DNA of 64,000 bases. It comes from Przewalskia tangutica (lineage: Eukaryota; Streptophyta; Magnoliopsida; Solanales; Solanaceae). A program made the position numbers and the translations under genes. Numbering within the stretch: position 1 is the stretch's first letter; every line of letters begins with the position of its first letter. Location: positions 30,542,446 through 30,606,445 of the forward strand of contig CM056724.1 of NCBI GenBank assembly GCA_029844215.1. The letters are read 5' to 3'. Shown piece after piece: positions 20,178 through 32,946 of this stretch. The notes beneath the pieces were generated by a model, which was not told the origin of the DNA, ran no database searches, and saw nothing but the letters and a program-made list of their open reading frames with translations.

Positions 20178-20964
20178 TTATAAACTACGTTACATTGTAT
20201 ATTTTGATGATTTGCCAAACTGTTGAAGAATCAGAGAGGGAGGGACCTGGTATGTTATCCGTTCTCTCAGTACATTGTACAGTCAATAGTAACAACTGTA
20301 AAGATGCATTGTTCACTGCCACAAGTACAACGACATTGTTGCGGCATGCTCGATGTCAAACAAGGGGACGTGTAGTCCCTATCTCATCTCACATGCTCCC
20401 CAATATATACACAACATGTTCCAATATTTTACTTATCACTTAAAAACCTAAAATAATTTGTGCAAGCTCAACCGCCACAAGTTTTCAAGTGGTCTTAAGA
20501 ACAAAGCTATCTACAAGCTGAAGGACCAGTGATCCAGACGATTGGATATGTATATGTCCTTTAGTTTGTTTTGAGTCTTTGTCTTTTATTCTTCATTGTA
20601 AATCATACACCACTTTTAAGAAGTGTCATGGTAGGATAGATTTCAACCTTCATTGGTTTGTATTCTTGACTAGAGTTAGTCAACGTTGTAGCTTTGCAAT
20701 AGAGATATTGTAAAGTGACTTACAATAGAAGTATTGTAAGAGGTGAGAGATTAATAGTTTTAATTCCTATATTGCAATAGGTTGTAATATGAAGTTGCTC
20801 AGTTATTGGAGTCTGAAATCATACTTAGTAGGTCGTGATTTTTAATCTCTTGAGCAAGGAGTTTTCCACGTAAAAATCATGTTTTATTTACTTATTATTT
20901 TGCTTGAGAGGACAAATAAAGAATCTGGTCTCTATACTGTTTAGTGGACTATTAATTTCTATCA
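20178..20964 (+). repeat. Copia 5' LTR
   Basis: 787 bp, alignable throughout with 46188-46938. It begins TTATAAACTACG, where the 3' LTR keeps TGATAAACTACG, so the terminal G is mutated. It ends TTTCTATCA. Confidence 0.88.
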
Positions 20965-20966
20965 AT

Positions 20967-20979
20967 TGATATCAGAGCA
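20967..20979 (+). other. Copia primer-binding site (tRNA-iMet type)
   Basis: TGATATCAGAGCA, two bases after the LTR and one change from TGGTATCAGAGCA, the standard plant copia site. Confidence 0.8.
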
Positions 20980-21020
20980 GGTTCTGTCTAAAAGGTTAAC
21001 CCGTAGAAAGAATCTCTCTA

Positions 21021-22660
21021 ATGGCTGCTCCACCAAACTTAAAGGAAGGACAATCGACTACCAGACCACCAAGATTCAACGAAAAGGTGGTGGAAGACTA
21101 GGATACATGATTTCATCATGGCTGAAGATTCTGAGTTATGGGACATCATTTGTGATGACCCTCATGTTCCCATGAACACAAATATATCAGGTCTTATAAC
21201 TACTCCAAAATCTAGGAAGGAGTACAACGATGTAGACATGAAGGTTGTAGAGAAAAACTTCAAGGCTAAGAAGATCCTTGTTTGTGGTATTGGTCCAGAT
21301 GAGTACAATCGGGTCTCATCTTTTGTAAATGCTAAGGAGATCTGGGAAGCTCTCCAAACAACTCATGAAGGAACAACTCAAGTTAAGGAGTCCAAGATCG
21401 ATATGCTCACCATAGAGTATGAGCTGTTTAAAATTGAAGAGGATAAGTCAATCCAAGAGATACATACTAGGTTTACCTCTATTATCAATGAGCTTAACTC
21501 TCTGGAAGAAGTCATTACAACCAAAAAATTGGTCAGTAAATTGCTTGGTATCTTGCATGACTCTTGGGATAGTAAGGTAAATTCCATTTATGAAGCCAAG
21601 AACCTAAAGACACTGACAATTGATGAGCTAATTGAAAATCTCAAGACTTATGAGATGAAGATAGCCAGGAAGAAAATAGAAAAGAGTGAGGCAAAGAAGA
21701 AGAAGAACATGGTTCTCAAAGATGCCAAAGGTGATTCAAGAAGTATCAAACTTGACATGGCATATCTCACTTACAGATTTCAAAAGATAGTTCGGAAAAT
21801 GGTACGATCCCAAAAATAGGAAGCTCCAGCAGAAACTTCAAAGAAAATGACAACTGCTGCCATAAGTATGAGAAACCTGGTCACTTCATTAAAGAGTGTC
21901 CTCAACATAAATAGGACAATCAGAATGATAGATCGCAGAGGAACTGTGTTCCCGATAAAAATCGGAGAACAGATGCAATCGATGATCTCAGTGAAACAAG
22001 CTACGCTTGGGAGACTCCTCAAGTGAATCTAAAGACGTGATAAGCAAGGGGACACATCAATGATGGCTATAAAAATGAACCATATGAATATGAGTCAATA
22101 TTTGAATTGTTGGCCAAATATGATACAGATGATGATGAGCACGATGAGGTAAACCTTTTTGATGATAAGAAAAACTTGAAAGCTTACTCTCAAAAGAAAC
22201 TGATATCATTAGCATATGTTTTAATCAATGCTTATCATGCTCTAGTTAATGAAAAGAATCTTTAAATGCTGAAATTAGTGATTTAGAACAATATAGGGAT
22301 GCTTTGGCAGTTTACATTATAGATCTGAAAGAACAGGTTGATGAGATAACCCAACAAAATATTCTGTTGGAAAATCAGGTGAAAATGAGTATGGAAAGAC
22401 CCTCTAAAGGAAAAGGTGTAGCTAGTGAGACTCATCCAGATCTTGAAAATGAGCTTAAGAAAATAAAAATGAGTCTCCCTACTGAGATTGAAAAGAATGG
22501 ACAACCGAAGAAAGATTTGAATAGGGTAAATTTTGATATCGATAAGGTACTTCACTGGACCTGGTCCTCTGATGTAATCACCTCCATGTATAAGAGTAAG
22601 GGTTGGGGGTAGGCAAGGACTTGCTTTTGAAAATGAAAAGACACCGTATAATCCCCACAA
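21021..22660 (+). pseudogene. Copia (Sirevirus-like) Gag, broken
   Basis: The start is ATG 21021 (MAAPPNLKEGQSTTRPPRFN). A small frameshift near 21085 follows, then WWKTRIHDFIMAEDSELWDI in the next frame. The UBN2-type capsid core runs to about 21819: AKKILVCGIGPDEYNRVSSF, AKEIWEALQTTHEG, VNSIYEAKNLKTLTIDELI. The zinc knuckle near 21856-21900 reads CCHKYEKPGHFIKEC, with the second Cys of the CX2C pair replaced by Tyr. The C-terminal part (22070-22612) is acidic, then coiled-coil (LKEQVDEITQQNILLENQVK), as in Sirevirus Gag. Several stops separate these blocks. The nested Tat-like element begins at 22683 before any protease motif. Confidence 0.8.
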
Positions 22661-22682
22661 CTAATATGTCTCTATAACTTAA

Positions 22683-24798
22683 TGTTGACACCCAATTTTG
22701 TTCAATCTTTTCGGATTATTTGTTACAATTGTAAATATTTTTGACATCACATTTTTATCATCATTGTCGCATGTTTTCTTATTTTTCGCAAAATAGCATC
22801 ACATTTTTTATTTTTTTTAAACATTAAGCCTTTCTTAATATTATGTTTTATTATTATTACACTGTCATTTTATTTTTTATAATTTTGCATCTCTTTAATT
22901 TTTTATTTTATTTTAAATAATAAACTCCTTTTTATAACACAAATCCATTTTAACAACAACTCATTCTATTTCCTGCACTCCACCTGAACTTTCTACCCAA
23001 CCCACCAAAAATAAGCCCAATTTCACCAAACCGAGGCCCCAAAAAATAAGGCCCAACACACTTTTCATCTCCCCCCCCCCCAAACTAACCCCTAACCTAT
23101 AAATCCCTAATAAATTAAACACGTCCCTCTTTATTTTAAAAGTAACCAGCCGCATACACCCCAATTCCCTTTTTATTTTTTTAACCCCCCCTCTCTTTCT
23201 CGTTCGCCACCACTGTTAACCGCCGAAGCTGGGAGATCCTGCGAACCTCAACGACAACCCTCACCCCTTTTATATTCCCAACCTCAAACACTCTCCATTT
23301 TTTTTCCCATATACTTACAATCGTCGACCACCACTATTCCAACACCCACACCACCATCGTCGACCACTACTGTTCCGCATCGCCGCCGTCCTATCTTGCT
23401 GTTGAATCTGGCCGGAGTTGAACTCCGGCGATGCTACTGTTTGTTTTCGACTTCGATGCTATTATGTTATTGTTTGTTGTTGGACTGATTTAATTTCTTT
23501 AACATATTTCCAGCGACGCTACTTTTGTTTTCGGCTTTGATGCTATTATATTATTGTTGTTTGTTGGACTGATTTAATCTCTTTAACATGTTTCCCGACG
23601 ACCCTACTGTGTGCTGATTATACTGTTGTTGTTTGTTGGACCTCATTCATATATGTTTTTGTACTGTTCTGGCTATCTGCGTATTTTTCGGTGAAACTGG
23701 ATCTTTCGATTTAGTTTGTTAATCTCTTCACTTGGAATAATTTTTTTGGTTTTTTTCGCCGGAGCTTCGACTCCGGCAATCATTTTCGGCTACTACCTCT
23801 ACTGTTTTGAGATTTCCAGACTGATTTTCGGCATTCTTCCTTGTATTTGATTCTGTATTATTTTGGGCTGCTCTGACGATGTTCTGAATGTTTTCGCTGG
23901 GAACATGTTTCCGGCGAACTATGTTGATAACTGATTCCGCTATTTTTATTGTCGTCTAATTGATTTTGATGATTTTTCTATTTTATTAAGCTGACTGGAA
24001 CATATTTTTATTCCAAAAGAACAGATGCTACACTGCTGGTATTTTACTGATTTGAACATGATACTATACTTGTCTCCGTCTGATTTTCAAGGCCTCCCCT
24101 GTACAAAAGACTGAGTTTTACTTTTAGTTTACTTATTAATTCTTGTCATTGTTTGAGAATTATTTATTCTCTTACTAACACTTTTTCTAAGTGTTTATAC
24201 AGGTATCCGGAGATACATCTTGTGCAGAATGCCTAAAAAGGCTAAAGAAGATAAAAAGATGCTCTTCTGAGTTTTATTTTTGTTGTTGTATTTTATTTTA
24301 TTTTTATTTTTATTCTATATTGCATTTTATTGTAATTGTAATTATTGAAAATATTTAGAATAGATAGATGTAGATTTAATAATTAGAAAGGATAGATTAA
24401 AATCGAAAACCGCTAGTTTATTTATTTTTAGGTCCGTCGCAATACTTTTAAACATTCTTTTTCCTTAAAGTACATATAATTCAAACACATATTGTCTAAA
24501 GTCGATAAATAATTAACCTAGCTTTGACCGGATAATCGCAAGTTATCGGATCTTAAGGATGTCTAACCCCTTCCCTTTAAGATAATAAAGAACTCTTATT
24601 CAGAATCTCATTAGTTCGCAGACCATTAAATGGAGATAATTTGTAGCATTTTTGTTCTATTTAAAAGTGTCTTAATTCACTTAAATAATTAGATGACGAC
24701 TCCTCAACATTAACATTTTGCTCAATCCAGGGAATCGCGCCAAGGCAGTACGTTGCAGTTCCGTTCCGACCCTCCGGTCATAAACAGGCGCGACAACA
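22683..24798 (+). repeat. Tat/Ogre-like 5' LTR
   Basis: 2116 bp with ends TGTTG...CAACA. It is mostly T-rich with a poly-C run near 23071-23080, and no coding potential. It aligns with 40129-42110. Confidence 0.85.
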
Positions 24799-24817
24799 TG
24801 ACGACTCCACTAGGGAC
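24799..24817 (+). other. Primer-binding site, Tat/Ogre type
   Basis: TGACGACTCCACTAGGGAC directly follows the LTR. It differs by two G-to-A-type changes from the TGGCGACTCCACTGGGGAC form seen in Tat/Ogre elements. Confidence 0.65.
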
Positions 24818-25837
24818 ATCAGGTTTTTAGCCATAGAAAATCTAGGTTTATTATTGTTTAGCTTTATTTGCTTTATTGTATTTTTTGTTCTTTAAATTAT
24901 TTATTTATTGTAAACTATTGTAATTGCTACTTTCTTTAACTGTTTCCCTTAAATTGGCATTCCATTCATACGTCTTTCATTCTGGAAAATTAACAATATC
25001 ACACAATACACGCGAGGTGTGTTTTGTGCACCCGTAAAATTTCTTTCAAAAATCCAAATTTTAGGAGAGTTGGCAAAGGCGCGGAGCGTCCAGACCATCC
25101 GGTGGCCGCGTAGCCTTCTCACTCGAGTGTCCGCTCAGGAAACTTGTGTCTAGTAAGCCAAATCATTGAAAAATTAGGATAGAGCTATACCACCCTTACT
25201 TTTAAGTAATGCATGCATACATCTTAGGTGGGTTGGACCTTGGTATCGTCTCCACGATTAGGAAATCCACCAAATTGTCGACGGGTTTCACAACCCAACG
25301 ACCAATCAACATATATGTGTAGCGTGATAATGATAGACGGATTAAAGCCTAATCATGACATGCCAAAATTGAAAAATGTACATTCATCTTGTCTTCATTT
25401 CCAACAAAAGCATTAATATTTAGCAACTTGGAATATGTCACAATCTCACATATTTGGTGTTTAGGCCCACCTATGGCATAAGAGAGGTCTCATGCATATT
25501 AGGGCGCACACTTGATTTGCATGCTTTTTGTTTACTATTATTTGTCGATAGCAACTCTGTACATATTATTTAAAGCAATAATTACCTTTTTAATTCTATA
25601 CATATCATGCCATGTGCTTGCAACTCCGGGCACGAGCATTTGCACTTTGCACTTTTTGTTGTCACACTGCAATCAGGACTTCTACTGGGAACCACCATAG
25701 TTGGTCCATGGGACAGAAGTTGTGTTGCCACCAAAGGATAAATCGTTCTTGAACAATCACGACTTGGACCTTGTGAAGCATCAACCTCCAGTCTGGTCGA
25801 ACTAATCAGGGGAGTCTCTGATTATATTGTCACATTC

Positions 25838-25873
<36 letters not shown>

Positions 25874-28731
25874 GACTTTCCTACTCTCACAGATTTTTTG
25901 TATCTTTTGCAGGAGGTCTGTCCTCACAAACAGTCGGGGACGGTCATTCTAAAATATTATCACAGATATACTCCAGGAAAGAACAAAACAAAAGCGTCAC
26001 AAGGATGAACAAGAGATATTTTTGACTAAAAGGAGTCATTCAACCTTCAGTCAGAGCAAACCGATCAGAGGAGTCTTTGACTATACTGTCATACTCTCGC
26101 ATTTTATTATTTTTCGTCACTTTTCTACTCTCACACTTTGCTCTTATTTTTGCAAGAAACCCGTCCTCTCAAACAGTCGAGGGCGGTCTTAAAAAAAATC
26201 ACAAAATGACCTGGAGATGTTTTGACTGAAAGAAGTCAGCCAACACCAGATTCAACGAGGCATCACTCTGAGTTGTCTATACTTTTGTATTTTATACATA
26301 CTTGCAGATTCATTTCATATGCTTAGTTTTCGTTACATAATCTCTTCATATCATGCATTCTACAACATATCTTCCGAACTACGCATGTGATTTTCACCAC
26401 ATGGTGTGATACGTAGGCAACCCATTTTGGGTTCGGCACCACATAAGTTAAAGAAAAATCACAAAAAAAAATCCTTCTCGGGTTCGACACCACAAAAAGG
26501 GAGCATATTTGTCTCACCCATGCATTTCATTCATCCTATCACATATATTCATTTTTTCATTACATTCATCCTATCATGGACAATCATTTTTTCATTACAT
26601 TCATTTTTACTTTGCATTCGTTTCATAGTGGATAATCACTTGTTTTACACAGCTTTTACTACTGATATCCTATCATGGATAAAAAAAAATTCAAGCATAC
26701 ATTTAATAACTTATCTGAACGAACTACGCGTACTTGATTCTCATCAAAAGTGAGATACGTAGGCAGCCCTACTCGGGTTCGGTACCCTTTATTCAAAAAA
26801 TAAAAAAATACAAAAAGAAAAACCTTTATTCGAAAAAATACAATAAAATAATATTTTAAGTATCAGTTTTTGACTTGGTTGCTACTAATACAGTTAAGAG
26901 TGTGCATAGGAAAGAACGAGTAATAATCAGTATGAGCTGACTTTGTGGTAAACCATAGATTCTTTTGGTACCTCTCATTCACACATGTAATGACATTGTC
27001 TTGCATGCTTCTAAGATGAGAACGAAACTAAACTCTTCGTTTCATGTGCACTGTGTGGTGGATTTTAGAATAAGTTTAATTGTCTTGCATTGTGATCTAG
27101 AACTTGGCTCGAATGTTTGTTGAGGCGAAATCCTGAGGAACACTCAGTATACAAAATGATCGTAGGCTTTCTTTGATCCGTTTGAGCCTTTCCAGCCTAC
27201 CAGATAACATTATTCGTAGTATTCCCCCTTTGAGCCTAAAACCTATTTTTTTGACAATCACATATTAAACCTATACTTTTTCTGAGTGCATACATGCACT
27301 ATCCCTCTCTTGGTCCGACCTCCTTGAGCGCATTAGAAATGTGCAAATTGCTGACAAAAATTTGAGTTGAAGTTTCCAAAGATAAAGTTGCAAAGTCCCA
27401 AAAGAGAAAAAAAAGAGCAAATGACGACTTCACACAAAGAAAAAAATCAAAAGCCCCGACAATATCAAGAAAAAGAAAAAAAAAATGATGAATGAGATGA
27501 GAAAATAACTTTGAAAAAAAGAAGGGGTTCCAAACGAAAGAGTCAAAAGAAGCCAGTACAAAATAAGTGAGACAGAAAAGGAAGTAGATCAGCATTAAAT
27601 CACACAAATACCAAGCGCGGACATAGTCCAATGCTCAAGGAATGATTAGTCACTCCTTACCCAAATAATATCCATCATTTTCCTCAAGCCTACATTACAA
27701 ATCAGTGGTAAGCCCTACATGATCTTATACTGAGGGTTCTAAGATTAGTAGATACTTACATGATGGCCAAGTCTATGGTATCATAATTTCACGCATTGAA
27801 CATCCTTCTGAGTGTGAGCGCACTTCTCTAAACGTCCCAAAGTTCAAAATATTGAAATATATGTGAGGATGGACTTTCTTTCAGTGAGGGCATTTGAAAC
27901 ATGAAGATGCATAGAGTTTGAAATCTTTGCTTGAAACAAGTATCGACACTCAGGTATGTCCGAGGTACCATATGAAGCTATAAGAATTACTTTGGAGTCA
28001 GTCTCTGTCAGACAAAAAGCAAACAACGGGAATCCTTAAGGACAATACTAATTGTTGGTACCAACTGAAGTTAGAACATGATGTTGTCTTTTCTTTTTCA
28101 GAAAACAACAAAAAACATATATATTAAAATCTATATTTTTTGCATCACGAACTACGTTTTGACCTGATTTCCCTCGTCGGGATACGTAGGCGGCCAGATC
28201 GTCTTCGGTCCCATTTTTTGAAAACTGTACAATCCTCTTTTTCTTGTAACGAACTACATTATGACCTAATTCCATCGGCGGGATACGTAGGCAGCCACAT
28301 CGGCCTCGGTCACACCATTAGAAATCTTTCTCCCTTGTTTTGCACATAACAAAATAAGTTCATATGATCACCTTTATAGAGTAGGCAAGCTGCCTACACA
28401 AGACTCAATTTTGTCTAGTGGAGAGTTCATCATCCTCATATACCAGAAACTGAGACATATTTTGAGGATCACATTCATGTTTGACATTTGTACAAAAGCA
28501 CCATCTTGACCTACAGGGTCCCAACTGCATTATGTCCGTACAAGGATGATGTTTCGACTCACATGGTCATATTCTCATCCTTATCTATTCATTTTTACAT
28601 TACCTATATCCATGCAATAACTTTTCATCCAGATTGAGTTTTCAAGAACTTCAACATTATTTCAACCCAAACGAGTCACAAATGTATTACGTCAACACAA
28701 TGACATCATCAGCATCGTTAACACAATGATG
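24818..28731 (+). other. Tat/Ogre-like internal noncoding region
   Basis: No gene. It contains a (TA)n tract (about 25841-25870) and a direct duplication around CAGTC...GGGGAGTCTCTGA and AAACAGTCG(G/A)GG (about 25790-25960 and 26050-26195). Four copies of a GAACTAC...GATACGTAGGC motif lie at 26364-26440, 26720-26792, 28147-28212 and 28250-28312. TTTGAGCCTAAAA (27229-27241) and AAGCCTACATTACAA (27686-27700) flank an A-rich purine tract. Confidence 0.6.
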
Positions 28732-29195
28732 AACATCTGCATTACGTCCAAAAACGATGTCATCTTCGTCCAAAAATGATGAACATTTGCACTACGTCTA
28801 AAAATGACGTCATATTCGTCCAAAAATGATGTCATTTTCATCCAAAAACGACGAACATCTTTACTACGTCCAAAAATGATGCCATCTTCGTCCAAAAATG
28901 ATGAACATCTGCATTATGTCAAAAAACGACGAACATTTGCACTACGTCCAAAAACGACGTCATCTTCATCAAAAAATGACGAACATCTGCATTACGTATA
29001 AAAACGACGCCATCTTCGTCCAAAAATGACGAACATCTACATTACGTCCAAAAACGACGTCATCTTCATTCAAAAACGACGAACATCTGCATTACGTCCA
29101 AAAATGACATCATCTTCGTCCAAAAATGACGAACATTTGCACTACGTCCAAAACAACTTCATCTTCATCCAAAAAATGACGAACATCTGAATTTC
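28732..29195 (+). repeat. 50-bp tandem array rich in TGACG/ACGTC
   Basis: About nine units, each opening AACAT(C/T)TGCA(T/C)TACGTCC and containing AAAAACGACGTCATC and a final AAAAATGACG. Most units are 50 bp, with one longer and one shorter unit. Tandem repeats between the coding zone and the 3' LTR are known for Ogre elements. Confidence 0.85.
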
Positions 29196-29452
29196 ACTTT
29201 TGCATTTTGACCTCGGAACAAACACCCTAGAGGCTGCTCAGGGAACAAACTCCATATCTTTTTTTAGCACGAGGAACAAACCCTTTTTGCATTTTTGACA
29301 TCGGGAACAAACACCCTAGAGACATTTCAGGGAAGAAACACCCTATCTTCTGTCAGCACGAGGAACAAACACCTTTTGCATTTTCGACCTCGGGAACAAA
29401 CACCCTAGAGACATTTTAGGAAACAACACCTTGTCTTTTCAGCACGAGGAAC
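29196..29452 (+). repeat. Degenerate GGAACAAACACCCT repeats
   Basis: Three to four imperfect units with TTTTGCATTTT(C/T)GACCTCGG, GGAACAAACACCCTAGAG and CAGCACGAGGAACAAA. The Tekay element inserted inside this array; it resumes at 39816. Confidence 0.7.
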
Positions 29453-29457
29453 AAATA

Positions 29458-32008
29458 TGTCACGACCCGACGGGCCGCGATTAACGTCCTAATTGGACGT
29501 CATTACTGACCTGTCACTCTTAATCCATTTAATACAGATGTCTACATAATTTTCGGCAGCACAACACTGCTTTTACAACATATCCCTAAAAACGGGCGAG
29601 ACGACAAGGCTGCCAAAACAACAAAACAACAGTCATAATAGGCTAGCCGACTAGGCTGCTACCAACCACATCACGCGCACAAAGGCATAAATCAAAACAC
29701 GCAAGCCGGCAAGGCTGCTACTAGATAACGACATCAAACCCAAACAAAGTACAAACATCCAACCCACAACTGTCTACAGAACTCTAAGAGAGTAATATTG
29801 ACATATGACGGGACAGGACCCCGTCGTGCCCAAAATATGCATGTCTGAAAAATAAAGGTATGTACCAAAAATAGCCGCTCGAACAAAGGAGTCTCCAACC
29901 GCCATGTAAATCCTAGACCGGAGGGTCACCTATTCAACTCCCGAACTGCGAGCATGAACGCACTTCGAGGAAGGGGGTCGATGAGGTAATGTCGAGTATG
30001 TAAAACATAAAATGTCAGAAATCAATAACAATTGTACCAAGTAAAACAGAGTCATCAAATTTCATAAAATCGAGAATCATGTTCAAAATCATATCATGTA
30101 TACTGAATCATAAATCATCATGCTCATGTCTGTATATAAAGCTGTATAACATGTCTCGGCCCTCTATGGAGGGACTCGATGGAATCAGATCACAAGACGT
30201 AACGCGTCTCGCCTTCTGGGAGGGACTCGATGTAATCAGATATATATAACGTGTCTCGCCTCTAATGAGGACTCGATGAATGATGCATGGCCGCACGAAC
30301 ATGATCCGCCCGACTCAGTGGATTGAAATAGTAACACTTAGCACGAGTAGATATCATGAGCAACTGTATGCAATTAAAATCATTATGTGACTCTCAATAA
30401 ACTTATTACCATAAACTCTATTACTGAAATCATAATCACTAGTAAATAATCATTTTTAAAACTGAACTGGTAGGAGTTAAGTACGTCCGCCGTACTTTCA
30501 TAAAAATCATGCCAAAAGAAAGAAGGAAAAGTCTCACATACCTCTTAGGCGAACTAATCAGCTTGGTATTAAGGTATTCCTCGTCTAGTACTTCAACCTA
30601 TGATAAGGAACAACATGCTCGTCAATTCTATGATTCCTAATGTAAGTTATATGCTTAAAGGCTCCCTTATTTCTACAAAAATTTGGGCAGCATTTCCTTT
30701 AATCCAAATCAACCAACAATTCAACTCCAACTACAATCCAATCAAACCAACAATCCAATTCAAACCAACAATCCCCCTTATTCCAGAATATAAAATTAAC
30801 ATCTTTCTACACATAATCCTTTCGAGGCATGTATAGGTAACTTATTTCAATACATATGCATGTTTGTAACTTATTTACATACTAATTCAGCCCGTAATAC
30901 ATTACCATAATGTTCAATAATTTCTATCAATTTTCCGGCCGTATCAACATGTTATAGATTCCAAACTTTTCCTTTTAAATTCTTAAACATTTCAATTCAT
31001 CTTGTAATTCCTTCATACGAATAATTATCTCTTAATCATCAAGGTTACATCTAAATTTTCAACATGCAAATGGTAAGAAAAATACAATTCAACCATTGAA
31101 GCCAATATCTAACTATTTTAGTTCGAAATTTGCCAACCAATTCTAACAACAACTACATGCGATTCTTATTCACGTTCCATCATAATTTTGGCTTGTTCTT
31201 TTAACCCAAATTTATCTCCTTAATTCTGAAAATAAGCATTCCATTTATATATAAAAAAAAAAGGAATGTTTACCTAAAAGGAATGCTAAAAAAAACTGCT
31301 CAGTTTTTCGATTTCAAGCCCAAGTTTCTCATCAATTTCATGTCCAATCCTTCACTCCTTCATCTTCAATCCAACATGCAACCATTCTACCATGTTAATC
31401 CCTCATTCTTACACCTTTTCCTTCAAGAAAACTTGTCCAAAATTGAAGAAATCCCAGCCCTAAAATTCGGGCAGAATGCCGAGAACCCCCATTGTTTTGG
31501 GGTGATAATTTCGCCTCAATGGTGGGACAATTTAACCCAAGAAGATGGAGTAGTAAGCTAAATTTTCTTGCAAGAAAAGTGGGGATTTTCGATCAACTAG
31601 GGGGAAGGAGAGGAGAGAAATAAGTGTGTTCTTGTTTGTGAAAGAAAAGAACTTAGTGGATAGTTATTTGGGAATTTCAAATTTCAGATTTTTTTTATAC
31701 ACTTTGCCCCCTTAAATGTCACACTTTGCCCCCTCTAAGTATTTATTTAACTAAACCAATCCCACTTCTTTTAATCTAATTTCCCATTGCCTTAATTTCT
31801 TATTATCGCACCTTATATACCTTACTAACTTAACGGAAAAAAAATATGTTTATTTACACCACCATTTCTAAAGAGATTTCCGGCGTCACATTCGTCATTG
31901 TCAAAAATTAATCCGTATTAGCACGTAGAATATTTGTAATTTCGAAAATTGGAAATCCCAATCCTTAATGACGTTCTAAATCTTTGTCTTAACATACGAG
32001 GTGTAACA
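29458..32008 (-). repeat. Tekay 3' LTR (left)
   Basis: Nearly identical to the right LTR from 30331 to 32008. From about 29870 to 30310 it differs by many short indels concentrated at CTG/CCG sites. The internal hairpin repeats (CCCTCTATGGAGGG type) lie at about 30150-30275. Confidence 0.92.
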
Positions 32009-32020
32009 TTTTTCCCCCTT
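32009..32020 (-). other. Tekay polypurine tract
   Basis: AAGGGGGAAAAA on the minus strand, immediately before the 3' LTR; the plus-strand priming site. Confidence 0.8.
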
Positions 32021-32193
32021 AGAAACATTCGTCCTCGAATGTTCATAACAAGTCTCAAGTTCTAGAAATTTCGGCAAAGCCTCCTTTATAATAGTGACTA
32101 TCCATCTATATCCAGCAACCCAGCAGATGCCACACAGGGCCATAAAAAAAACACACATATATAGTTCACCAATACCATAATCAATTAAGGGAG

Positions 32194-32934
32194 TTAGATT
32201 GAATTACCTGGGGGTATAGGGAATAAGTGAGGATACTTCCTCTTCATCTCGTCCTCAGCATCCCAAGTCATTTCCTCTCTATTATTGTTTCTCCATAACA
32301 CCTTGACGGATGCAACATCCTTAGTCCGCAGCCTCCTGACTTGGCGATCCAATATGGCCACGGGACTCTCCTCATAGGACAACCCCTCAGTCACCTGGAC
32401 ATCGTCCACTGGAAAGACTCTGGAAGGATCACCAATACACTTTCGTAGCATAGACACATGAAAAACTGGATGTACTGCTTCCAAGTCTGAGGGTAACTCC
32501 AACTCATAGGCGACCTGGCCTACCCTGCGAATGATCCGATAAGGCCCAATATACCTCAGGCTAAGTTTCCCCCTCTTCCCAAATATCATCACACCCTTCA
32601 TGGGTGATACCTTCAAGAATACCCAGTCGTCGATCTGAAACTCTAGGTGCCGTCGCCGATTATCAGCATATGACTTCTGTCGACTCTGAGCTGCTAGTAA
32701 TCTTTCTTGTATAAGTTTCACCTTGTCGACAGCCTGCTGAACTATATCTGGACCAATCAACTGAGCCTCACCTACGTCAAACCAACCAATGGGTGACCTG
32801 CACTTCCTCCCATACAAAGCCTCATACGGGGCCATCTGAATACTAAAGTGGTAGCTGTTATTGTAGGCAAACTCAATAAGCGGCAAGTGGTCATCCCAGC
32901 TACCTCTAAAATCAATAATACAAGACCTCAACAT
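32194..32934 (-). pseudogene. Tekay integrase C-terminus and chromodomain
   Basis: 246 residues, in frame with the integrase ORF upstream but separated by one stop (CAG to TAG, about 32947). It contains the integrase end (IEFAYNNSYH, APYEALYGRKCRSPIGWFD), the GPYRI(I/V) SH3-like region (GKLSLRYIGPYRIIRRVG), HPVFHVSMLRK, and a C-terminal chromodomain-like segment (VKVLWRNNNREEMTWDAEDE, residues about 205-240). In chromoviruses this domain targets integration to marked chromatin. Confidence 0.88.
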
Positions 32935-32946
32935 ATCCTCCAGTGT

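Noticed and set aside
28732..29195. CRISPR-like regular array
   Set aside because: Units are contiguous imperfect 50-bp tandem repeats without unique spacers, in a plant retroelement.
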